Part shown: positions 1 through 10,439 of the stretch, piece after piece
How positions within the stretch are numbered: position 1 is the stretch's first letter
Layout of the letters: every line of letters starts with the position of its first letter
Assembly (NCBI GenBank): GCA_015680685.1
Contig: MNCI01029213.1
Span: forward strand, 39,531 to 91,812
From: Gnetum montanum
Lineage: Eukaryota > Streptophyta > Gnetopsida > Gnetales > Gnetaceae
Direction: 5' to 3'
DNA length: 52,282 bases
Made by a program: the position numbers and the translations under genes
Notes under the pieces: generated by a model
The model's database searches: none
The model's input: the letters and a program-made list of their open reading frames with translations, nothing else
Told to the model about the DNA's origin: nothing

Positions 1-239
1 AGTTCTTTACAAAATTGGGAAGGTATGGGATTATTGACTAGCTTTTGACATAACAAAACAAAATAACATAGACATAACAAAACTGAGTGCCCAGTGTACA
101 AACCAACACATTACAAAAATTATGATGTTCATAACACAAAATTAAATTCCATGACATGGTTCTTAAAAATTGGATAGCATGTTCTTTGCTAGCATGAAGT
201 TGGTGGAGAAGGTTAGACAATCCTGGGTGGTGATGGCTC

Positions 240-2520
240 TTGAGGTTTTAAAGGATCTTCACTAGCTTCAGATACGTGTGGTGGCCGAGGTAGCTGTGAC
301 TATCCTATTGTTGCTACAACCTTAGGTGGAAGGTGAAAAGCATCAAGTAATGCCTTCATTTTCTCTTCTTTACTCCTAGGATCATTCATGATCCATGTAG
401 CTTTGCTGATGTGGGCCAGGTTGGAACATCCCAAGGATAAGGAAAAATAGGAAATAGCTCGTTAACATTAACAAGTTAGGCTACATATTGCTTGTGCTTG
501 ATGTCAAACGCTCATAGTATGTCTTACAGTGCCTGGTAGTTATTCATTCATTTGTCTAGGTTCTTTGTGACTGATCTTTGGTCCGTGAATTTTGCCTTGA
601 GAACTTCTAGTTCAGTATTTTCCACTACAAAATTTTTCTTGGTGTCTTTATGGGTCTTGAACTCGGCCTTATACAATATGTACAAGTTAATCACTTGCTT
701 CTTAAGCTTAGACCATGGTCATTCAGTAGTCATCATTGCTAGGTTTGCATAGTAAAGGTTGGATAGCTTCATGTACTTTGTCATCTCTTCAATTTACAAC
801 TCCTTCATGTGGGTTTTCACCTTGTTATAGACATCAATCTCATTGATGATGGGTTGCCACATTTTTTTGCCTTGTTGGAGTTACTAGAGGGCCTCATTAA
901 CCTTTGCCTTTACCTGTTGGATATGCTTTTCATTTACCTCCTTCTGTAGGCCCACCTGGTCTCTGTAATGATTTTCAACTTTTTTAAATTTTAGAGTCTC
1001 ATTTTTCCAAGCAACAATCTTGATGGTTGATTTTTGGCATAAGATCCAGACCTCCTCCATGGAGAGATTATGATTCTTCACTGCCAATCTCCTCAATTTG
1101 ACATTTTCCCTAGCAAGTTGCTCCTGCTCTTGATGGATAAATTCTTTCAATAGTTATTTTTGTGCATCAATGTTTTGAATGCGATGATTTTCTATAGTCA
1201 AGGACTCATTTTCTTGGCACATTTGCATCAAGTCCTTTTGTACTGCATTTGCATCAAGTCCTTTTGTACTGCATGTGATGATTTTCTATAGTCAAGGACT
1301 TTTTCTACTGATTGATTGAAGACCATCGTTACCATTTCTCCCTCAACCCTATTTAGTTGTTCTTGAAGGTATTGAAAAGCTCTGTCTTATGTCAATGTAG
1401 GGTTGATAAAAGTAGGGTTGGAAATTCCAGCATGTAACTTGGTAACTTCTACGGCCAAGCTTTGATTGTGTGCTTGAGCCATTTCAAGTTGTGCTTCTAA
1501 AATGAGGCACCTACCCTTTACCTCTAGTAGCTTTGATTAGGTTGTAGTGATGGTATCCAAAAAATCAAAATATTTGCAATTGTTTGCTTGATTCCAACCA
1601 GCCAATCAACAGTTCTTCATGTTTGGTTGCACTCAATCACTTGTTGATTGTTCTTGCAGATGCCTGCACATCTCTTAGTGTAGAAACATATGGTGTAGGC
1701 ACTACAAGTGCATTTAACACCTTAGAAACTTTATCAGCAATGATCTCTATAGCTATCTCTTGTCCTTGGTGTTGCATCACCAATATGGTTGTCTCTTCAT
1801 CCTCTTCCAAGTGCACTGAAATGGACATGACATTCCCATAGATTTCTAGGAATAGATGATGTTAAGAGAGAGACACCATTACATCTTGGGCATTTGGATT
1901 TAACCTCATAGGCAATTGTATTTGTTGGGTAGATAACATTGATCTACCTTCCTCCATCTAGCTAATTGTACAAACCGCTTCTCTAAGGTTACTCATGATT
2001 GATTTGTATATACATGGGTCTCCACCACGATTTCCTGTTTGCTACTCTTGTTGTTGCAAGAGTTGCTCTTAGATTTTTTGCATGCACTTAATTACACTAC
2101 GAGCCTCTAGTGTTTTCTCATGAGTAGGTGGTGGAGGTGGTCGTTGCTGCTCTTCTTTTGTTGTTGTGATAGGCATCTTATCCTTCATCATCTTAGCCCA
2201 CAAAGCATTAGGAGCATGCTTGAGTATATCATTTGCATATTGGACTATTCCTATCCTTTTGCATAATTTTTTGATTAGGTAGGAAAAAGGTAGGGTCTTT
2301 CTTTGACGTTCATTCTCCTTGAAGTGCTTCTCTATTTCTAGAAAGATTAGTTGTGGAAGATTTGTTGGAAATTTTTTTCTTAGAGTAACGCATGCTCTGA
2401 TGAAGAAGGCTATCACCTTACTGGGCCTCAGCATTGGATTGGGGTGGTAGGCTACTGTCTTAAAATAGACTTGCTCTACTAGTGTGACCATGTCAAACTC
2501 CTTGCACTCAACTCCATAAC
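240..2520 (-). pseudogene. Extra ORF 3' of integrase: N-terminal domain plus long coiled coil
   Basis: This is a decayed gene in the env-like position between integrase and 3' LTR, in the same sense as pol. Open segments include 2069-2491 (140 aa), 1637-1828 and 884-1150 (88 aa). The first holds a compact region (RPSKVIAFFIRACVTLRKKF, then YLIKKLCKRIGI) and ends in a poly-proline run. The 884-1150 segment is charged and heptad-like (QEQEQLARENVKLRRLAVKN), as expected for a coiled coil. I see no signal peptide or membrane segment, so it does not look like a fusion envelope protein. The same gene, equally broken, lies at 31,870-34,420. Extra sense ORFs at this position are known in Athila and related plant elements. 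The N-terminal part is reminiscent of the 'putative plant transposon protein' regions seen in such ORFs, but that is from memory. Function is unknown. Confidence 0.6.
1220..1271. repeat. 26-bp tandem duplication inside the extra ORF
   Basis: Two adjacent, essentially identical 26-bp units (1220-1245 and 1246-1271). They are embedded in a wider local duplication, because a 24-bp stretch at 1183 recurs at 1277. The identity between units means it arose after the gene was already decaying. It alters the coiled-coil frame. Confidence 0.85.
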
Positions 2521-2639
2521 ACTGCTAAGTCCATTCCTTCTTTGCTCTACTAGTAATTATTATGTAACTCACAATGATTGGAATACCTTGTCTCATAGGG
2601 AGGTTACATTTGGCTAGGGTGTGATTATGGCTAGATGGA

Positions 2640-4580
2640 CTTAATATTTAATTATTAATTTAATCTTCGATTTACCAAAGTTGTTGGAAGGGTTAAATTC
2701 TCAAAAATTAGTGATTTAATAACATTTTACATCTTAACCCTTTTGGGGAGTTAGGAAAAATTTCAAAAGAAAAATTGTCAAAACCTTGGGGTTTGCTACC
2801 CCCACAAATAAGAGCTTATCTCTGGTAACTTCAGGGTTAAAAAATAGGGTGATTTGGATAAAAAGTGAGAGAATTATAGGCTCAGGAAGGTTTTGGGCTT
2901 TAAAAATTGTAAAAACTCCTTGGGCATTATGGACCAACTGTGAAAAGTCCAAAGTGTTCGATGGTATTTATACTATTTTTTTGTTGTGTTGATGGGGCCT
3001 CGTCAATGGGGCCCAGTCAACGTCATCTACTACGTCGATGGGGCCTCATCAATGTAGTTGTTGACCACCATTGACTTGGTTAAAACTTGAAAATTATAAA
3101 GATATTTTGAACAAAATTAGGATCAAATGGAAGTCCAAATAGCCACGAACATTATGAAAATATGAGAAGGGGATGTCGAAGTCTCGAAAATTAACAAAAT
3201 TAGGAAAAATGATAAAAATGGGATGGAAAATGAGAGTTCAAGGAGCACAGAGTGGTTTGCACAATGGAATATGTGAAAGATAGGATTGTAACAATGTCAA
3301 AGGTAAGGGACTTAACTAACCAAACCAAGAGATATGCAAGTGGGTCCTTCCCATAGTAGGCATTTGCCCTTGTTGCCCTTGCATAATCCCAACTAAGGAT
3401 TCTGTGGGCCTCACAATTGATTACTGGTCATGAAAAGTTAAGGATCAAGCAAAAAGAACCTATCCAAGAATTCCAACATGTCAAACTAAGACATCGAACA
3501 TAACATAGAAATTGGTAGTGAGGTGAGTTATGGTAGCATAAATGGATGACTAACAAGGTGGGATGGAATCCTAAATTGAGGTCATAAAAAGTTCCTTGTG
3601 GAATATGTGTTTAAAATGACTTGAGAAGATCCATCCTTAGCCTAGTTCAAAACCAGCCTCTTTCAGTGACTTCGCATCACCATGCCAAGATCAATCTACT
3701 CACCCAAAACATGAGAGCTCTCAAAAAATAGCCACCATTTCAAAAAGAGAAGAAAAGAGAAGTGGGAAGTGAGAAAGAGAGGGCCTTAGTTAGAGGGAAC
3801 CTTCAAGCATGAATGCATGTCTTTCTAATCCCATAAATAGTGCTTGTAGCCCATTTGTTTATCTAAGGGATGTGCTTTGAATTCCTATCATGTTTTTTTC
3901 CTCTTTTGTTTTTTGTTTTTTTTTCAGATGGGAACCATACCATGCAAAGACTTTATTTGACTTCTTATTAGTGGTTGGAATGGAATGGTAAAAAGTTCAT
4001 GAAAAACACCCAAGCACTCAAGTAAGTAGAAGAGTACGAGGAGTATTGAGTCCACTTGAAGTCACACCCTCTACAAATCTTTGAATCTTTCCCAATTTTA
4101 GAACTACTAAGGTCACTAATTGATTAAAAGTTTCTTTAATGGAAGGGATCTCAAACTTCTAGGACAAGGAAAATCATGGAGTTTATTGGATGGGCAGATG
4201 ACATGGACTCCTTACCTATTCTATGAAAAATAAACCATCTCATAGTCATCAGACATCAAAAGTTAAAAATAGAAACTAGACATTGACAATCACAACATTA
4301 AGCACAAACCATCATTAGTAAACAACAACAATGGCATTGTGTCTTGTGGTAATAAAGCAATTTTATTAGAAAAGTTAATGAAAATTCAGACTTAAACAAA
4401 AAAAAAACAAAGTAAAATATATCAGAAAGTATAAAATAATCAAGAAAGGTTCAAGGGTACTAATGATGGTGCAAAATTGGAAAAAATTTGAAAATAAAAT
4501 ACGTGAAAAATAAAATGTAGAAAAATTGAGAAGTCATATGGATCATTAGAACTAATGACCATCTCCCCTACAACTGAGTT
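2640..4580 (-). other. Non-coding spacer between integrase and extra ORF (copy A)
   Basis: About 1.9 kb with no convincing coding frame. It is not random: several blocks match the equivalent spacer of copy B (for example 2640-2840 with 34,735-34,920, and 4190-4350 with 36,230-36,370), so it is an original part of the element. A short GC-richer motif, GATGGGGCCTCRTCAATG, occurs twice near 2991 and 3037 and resembles words in the family LTR. Confidence 0.6.
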
Positions 4581-4599
4581 GGAAGGAGGTGATCCAAAA

Positions 4600-7500
4600 T
4601 ATGAAATGTGGTTGTCCATCCATCAAGGTGGAAGTTGCATTGGCTTATCTTGGCTCTAGGAAAGGTTTCACTTACTGGATGTTGACCAACTACTTTTTAT
4701 TTGGGCTTTCAGGTTTGTAGATTAACAAGGCCCCAGAGGAAAAGGTTTGATCAATTATATAAGGTCCCTCCCATAATGTTTGAAATTTTATCTTCTGGGG
4801 TACATGTGAGGGGTTCCAATAGAGAATCTTATCTCCTAGTTGAAATGTTACTTTCTATATTTTGAGGTCATGACATTGCTTGTTGAATACCTTTTGCACC
4901 TCATTCAAAGATAAGACCACCAATCAATTTTCATCTAGCACGTTTAGGTTTATTAATCTTTCTTTCTATGCTAGACTTAGGTCAAGATCTAGATCACATG
5001 CTATTGAGAGTGTATGAAGCTTAGATTGAGTTGGGAGTGTTGGAATTTTTTTGTACACTAACTCATAGGGAGAGTAGCCAATAGGGAATTTCCATGTTAA
5101 GCGATAGGCCCATAGGGCATCATTGAGTTTGTAGCTCCAATATCTCCTATGTTTGCTTATGATTTTGTTAAGATCTGTGGGATCTCCTAGATAGTTACCT
5201 CTACTTGAGCATTGGCTTGGGGGTGGTAAGGCGTTGTTAATTTATGTTCAACTCCTAAGCGTTGCATTAACTTTCTAAAAGTGCACCTATGAAATAGTTG
5301 TATTGTTAGAAATTAGTGTACATGACACCCCAAACCTATTTATAACATTTTTTTGTATAAATCTAGCAGTAATGGATGGTGTACAATTAGTAATGACTGT
5401 TGCTTCTATCCATTTTATATAGTAGTTGATTCCTATGATGATATACACCTTTTCATTGGACATGGATGTGATGGAACCCATGAAGTCAACACCCCATATG
5501 TCAAAAGGCTCCAATGGTTGTATCCACTATTGAGGACCTTTCATTTGAGCAGTCATCCCACCATCTTGTTGACAATGTTCACAAGATTGGACAAACTGGT
5601 GGACATTCTTGAAGATTGTAGGCTAATAGTATCCTACCATCAATATTTTTATGATCATGCATCTCCCTGCATAGTGGCCTCCACAAGGCCCTTTGTGAAC
5701 ATCCTAGAGAATGTGCAGTTGATCTTCATTAGGGAAACAACAACGAATTAGGCCATCAACACATACCTTGTAAAGGTGTTTGTTGATTTCCATGAAGTAT
5801 TTGTCCTGATGAAGAAATTTTTGCTTCTTTCTAAAGTCAAGATCTTGTGGCAACTTCTGAGTGAGAAGATAAATGAGAATTCCATTATACCATGTTATTT
5901 CTATAGGCATTTGGTCATTTAGTGCTCATGTAAAGAGGAGTTTTTCTAGAAATTGATTAGAGAGCAGGCTCTCCTCCTATCCCATATTAAGCAAGAGATG
6001 TGGTAAACAACCATATTTTTTATTCCTTTTCTATCTACCATTTTGAGATTGAATTTCTACAAGATCATGAGCCACCGTATGATATGAGGGCTCACCACTA
6101 GCTTGTTCATGAGGAAGGGGATTGCACTATGGTCCATGTGCATGAATACTTTGTAGCCAAGCACATAGTGCCTAAAATTTTCAAGAGTATACACCATTGT
6201 CATTAGTTCTTTTTCAGTTGTGGTATAATTCTATTGTGCACCCACAATGCTTTGGCTCATGCAGTGGATATAATATGGACATTTTTTTATCATCCAACTA
6301 TGTAAGCATAGCTCCCAAAGCATAATTAGATATGTCCATCATTATATGAAATGGTCTAGATCAATCTGGTACCTGTAGAATTGGAGTTTCTATGAGTTTC
6401 TCTTTTAGTAGTTGGAATGCATGTTTGCACTCCTTGGTTTAGATGAACGAAGCATCTTTCTTTAGAAGCTCAACCAATGGCTTTGTGATCTAAAAAAAAT
6501 TCTCTATGAATCATCAGTAGTAGCTAGTGTGTCCAAGGAATGATCTAACATCTTTAATTGTCTCTAGTTAACGTGTAATTCCTTGAATGATCCTTATCTT
6601 TTCTGGATCTACCTCAATCCTTGCTTGTGAAATTCAGTGTCCTAGCGTAATGACTTCTTGGATCATAAGGTGACTTTTTTGCCAGTTGAGTTGTAGATTT
6701 GTTTCAACACATCTCTTCAGTACTTGCTCAAGGTAGTCCAAGGCTTGCTCAAATGTAACTCCATAGGTGGAGAAGTCATCCATGAAGACTTCCACATCAC
6801 TACCGATTTGTTGCTAAAAGATGGTAAGGATCAAATGTTGAAACATTACAGGGGCATTGCAAAAATGAATGTCATGTTACAATATGCAAAAGTCCCCTAG
6901 GGACTTGTGAATTGTATCTTAGCCTGATCTTTTGGTGTATTTTGAATTTGGTTATAGCCATTATAACCATCCAAGAAGCTATAATAACAATGCTCAGATA
7001 TGGCATCCAACACTTGGTCCACAAATGGTAATGGAAAATGATCTTTAAATGTTACCATGTTCAATAGCCTAAATTCGATGTAGCCTCACCACTTGTCACC
7101 TTTCTTTGGTACAATTACGAGTGGGCTAACTCACTTACTATTTGTCATGGGATAGATGAGCCCCACCTTGAGGAGTTGCTCTATTTCCTCCTTGATGATC
7201 TACTTCAATTTGGGGTTTAGCTATCTCTACAGCTTCCTTCTTAGCTTAATGGCTAGGTTGGTGTAAATGTGATGTTGGCATATCCTTGGATCAATTCTTG
7301 TTAGCTCAAGATATGACCAAGCAAAAGCTTTTGGTCATTTTTAACCACCTTTAACAAATTTTCTTTTTATTCAAGAGCAAGTTTGGCATTAATTATGACT
7401 ATTTTACCATTATTTAAAAATGCATATTTCATGCCAGCTAGTAGATTTTTCAGTTCTAGGGGCTCCTGCTTGAAGTTAGTAGGTATTTTCAACTCTTTCC
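4600..7500 (-). pseudogene. Broken pol: RT, RNase H and integrase (copy A)
   Basis: The minus-strand translation gives, from high to low coordinates, an RT palm with FMDDFSTYG (6772-6786 encodes FMDDF), RNase H near 5950-6330, an integrase zinc-finger region near 5700-5910, a core starting WGVDFMGSI (around 5500) and a C-terminal domain at 4600-4950 (GDKILYWNPSHVPQ, FQTLWEGPYII). The first integrase aspartate is kept. The second motif, normally SDNG, reads SNNT, so the active site is lost. Many TAG/TGA stops and shifts break the frame. RT would copy element RNA into DNA and integrase would insert it, but this copy cannot make either protein. Length and order fit an Athila-type pol; no chromodomain is visible. 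Confidence 0.8.
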
Positions 7501-7585
7501 AAAAAGTATCATCATCTTCATCATTAGAGAGTCAGTGATGAACTTTCTCAAGTTCATCCATGTTTTCAACATATGCACATGTTAG

Positions 7586-10140
7586 GGAAGCCCAAAAAAC
7601 ATTCATCAACCATCAATATAGCCAAATTTTAACACCAGGCATTAACCATCATCGCCAACAACCTTGTGAACATATATACATGGTTGAAAGTGGTCAAAAA
7701 TTATTAAAAAGATTTTCCCCCATTTTTCCATTCTAACCATGAAAGTCCCAGCATGAAAAAAGGTAGGAAAGTCTAAAAACCACTTAAGAAATCTTTAAAA
7801 TAACCATTTTTAACTCCAAACTCTAGTCCTCAACCTCAGCATCCCCAGAGGCTAACATGCATGGTTAATTGATTTTAAAAATACACTAGATCCAAGTTTT
7901 ATGATGTTTCCATGCTAGGAATTCCCCCCATCATGTTGCCCAACATGGAAATTAAGGTGGAAACCCATTTGAAGTCCATAACTACCTTAGAACAACATTA
8001 ACTAAACTTATATCCACTCTAGGACCATGTCAGCATCATTTAAAGCTTTCAAACATCAAGAAGTTGATGTCAAAAGGTCAAAATCCATTTGCCCTTGTTT
8101 TGCATGTTGATCCCATCATCACCAATGTGGAAAGAAGTGATAAAGTCCAAAAAACACCTAGAAACACTCAAAGTTACCAAAATGTAACACTAAACTATGG
8201 TCCATGACCCCAATAGTCCCAAAAGCTAACATGCATAGTTGATTGATGTTAAAATTGGCCTAGATCTAAGATTTATGGTTCTTCCATGCTAGGGATCCCT
8301 TTCTCCATGCTAGGAATAACTTCCTTAGATTTAAAACAAAAGGGAAACTTATTTGAGATTCCTAAACACCTTAAAATAACACCAAATGATCTTTCATGCA
8401 TTCTAGAACCCTATCAACATTATTTGTAGCTTTCAAACTTTAAGAAACTAATGTCATAAGGAAAAAACATCCATTTTCCCTTATTTTCCATGGTATTATT
8501 TCTATTCCTAGCATGGAAGAAAGGGGGAAAGCCAAACAACCACTTAGTGATACCCAAAGTTATCCAATTTTGACATGGATCCATAGCCCTCAATCTTGGC
8601 AATCCCGGGAGGTAACATTCATGGTTGATTGTGATTCAAATTGGTCTAGATCTAATATTCTTACTTCCTCCATGTTAGATTAACTTCATGAAATTGGAAA
8701 AAAGGGGGAAAGTTTCGTGTCCACTTTTGGAAGCAAGATGACACTCATGGAAGCCTAAGGTCTTCACCAGAGAAGCCCAAGACCTCATAACCTCAATATT
8801 TTGCTTGTTTGACCTAATTTCAAATGTCAAAATCTATTTTCCCAATTTTTTCACATTGGAGTAACTCCCCCAACATGGAAAAATGAGGAAGAACCTTAGG
8901 TACCCTTAAATAACCTTCAAACTTGTCCAAAATCAGCCAGAAACTTGTAGAATCAATGTTTGTAGCCCCAGAGGCCTAGAAACTTCATCAAAGTTTCCAA
9001 AAATCACTCTAAATTAATAAAATAAGTATCCTCCCAGTATCCCACATAGAGGATACTATGCCTAGTGTGGAAAAAGGTGGGGGGAGGGGGGGTGGTTGAG
9101 GAAGCCATTTTAACACCTATTCACAGTCAAAATGACCTTAAATGGCCTCAGAACAAAGCCAAGAGATACACAAGTTCTAGATCTAGAATCAAACTACCTA
9201 TTTGAGCATGTTTAGCCTTATTTTTGCTTGGATTTAGGTGCTTCATGCTAAACCCCCTCTTTTCCATGCTTGCTAGCATGGAAACAAGAGGGGAAGACTT
9301 TAGAACCTGCTTTTTAGCCTTTACAATCCTCCAGGGAGTCCAATTTTGATGGATCTAACCTTGCGCTACCTTGGGAAAGTCTTGGAACCTCAATTTTGGA
9401 AATTTGAAAATTCTAAAAGGTATTTTCCTTAGTATCCATACTAAGGACCCCTATTTCCATGTTGAGCCTAGTGTGGAAGCCTCAAAACACTTGATTTTTG
9501 GATCTAAATAGCCTAGAAATAGCCTTTATTGATGTTTAAACTCACCTAATAGCCTTGTAGCATCAAAACAAGGCTTGCAAAGGCCTAATACTAGCAAATC
9601 CTAACCATTTTAAACCATTTTTAGGCAATTTTTTTCATATATAGCCTAATATTTCTGATTTTTGACTTATTACATAAGGTTTTGGTTTGTTTTTAAACTT
9701 ATGTTGTCTTATGGACCTTGTTGACCTTCTATGGGGTCTATATAGCCTTATGTGTTCATTTTGTGTCTTATTATAGCTCTATTTGTCTTTTTTTTTGCCT
9801 TTAAATGGTATCAAACAGTGGAGTTTGACCTTCCCTAACCACCATTTAACACCATATGACCATGGCCCACTAAGGCCTTAAACTAGCATCATAGTCCACC
9901 AAGACTCTAAACAAGCATCATAGCCCAGTAAAGTCTTAAACTAGCAAAATTATGACCTTTATTAACCATTTATAGCCTTATACATCCCCTTGTTTGACCT
10001 TTATATGAACTTTATTTGCCTCTATTGTACTTTTTTAAATTGACCTTATCTCATTGATGGCCTTGCATGGCCTTGACTACATTATATTTGCATATGTTTT
10101 AAGGAATTTTAACATTATTTATTTACCTTTACCTAGGTGC
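7586..10140 (+). other. Long non-coding leader with recurrent fold-backs
   Basis: No coding frame is supported. The stretch contains three degenerate ~380-bp repeats (separate entry). It also contains a recurring fold-back: a pyrimidine-rich arm ending in CCATG, a short loop, then CATGG and a purine-rich arm. The clearest is at 9253-9295 (arms CCCCTCTTTTCCATGCT and AGCATGGAAACAAGAGGGG). From 9700 to 10,140 it changes to T-rich sequence with repeated words such as GACCTT and TAGCCTTA plus copies of the TTAAACTAGCA motif, like the stretch after integrase at 13,620-13,800. Confidence 0.55.
7600..8760 (+). repeat. Degenerate tandem repeat, ~380-bp period, about 3 units
   Basis: A marker word near GCTAACATGCATGGTTGATT occurs at 7851, 8225 and 8611, giving spacings of 374 and 386 bp. 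Flanking words keep the same order in each unit: 'TAGATCTAAG' after the marker, then 'CCATGCTAGG', 'GGGAAA' and a 'CTTTCAAAC' block. Units are clearly diverged, so this is an old array. Tandem repeats in the untranslated parts of Tat/Ogre elements are known and can seed satellites; this one is in the leader. Confidence 0.7.
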
Positions 10141-10439
10141 CACTTAATATGATCTTGGTTAATGTGTAGGAGCAAAGTATGAGTACCTGGGAGCAAATCC
10201 ATTGACCTTTGTGTCTACATCGATCCTACAATAATATTAAACAGTGTATTGACTATGATTGCCTAGATCTTGAGCTTGAGAGCCTCAATAGAAAAAACTC
10301 TAGGATGGCCTAAAAATCTAGTTAAAACCCTTGACTTAGAAGTAGGAGACATAACTAATGACTCTCTAGTTGAAGTTCCTATCACAACACATAGTGGTAA
10401 GGAGAAAACCCTTAAACTAAGTTCCTTGCTAGAGTCTTA

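Larger units (their letters stand above)
1..7585 (-). mobile_element. Athila-like Ty3/gypsy retrotransposon, copy A (5'-truncated)
   Basis: Read on the minus strand, this block runs RT, RNase H, integrase, integrase C-terminus, a non-coding spacer and then an extra ORF. Almost every part lines up with copy B at 31,706-39,590 in the same orientation. Position 1 matches a point about 50 bp inside the 3' LTR boundary of copy B, so the 3' LTR of this copy should lie just left of the window. Similarity stops near 7585, where copy B continues towards protease and gag, so those genes are missing here. The junction at 7585 is either a deletion or the insertion point of the next element. All reading frames are broken by stops and shifts. 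The Athila-like label rests on the integrase start (WGVDFMGSI), the FMDDF form of the RT active site and the gag of copy B. Confidence 0.8.
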
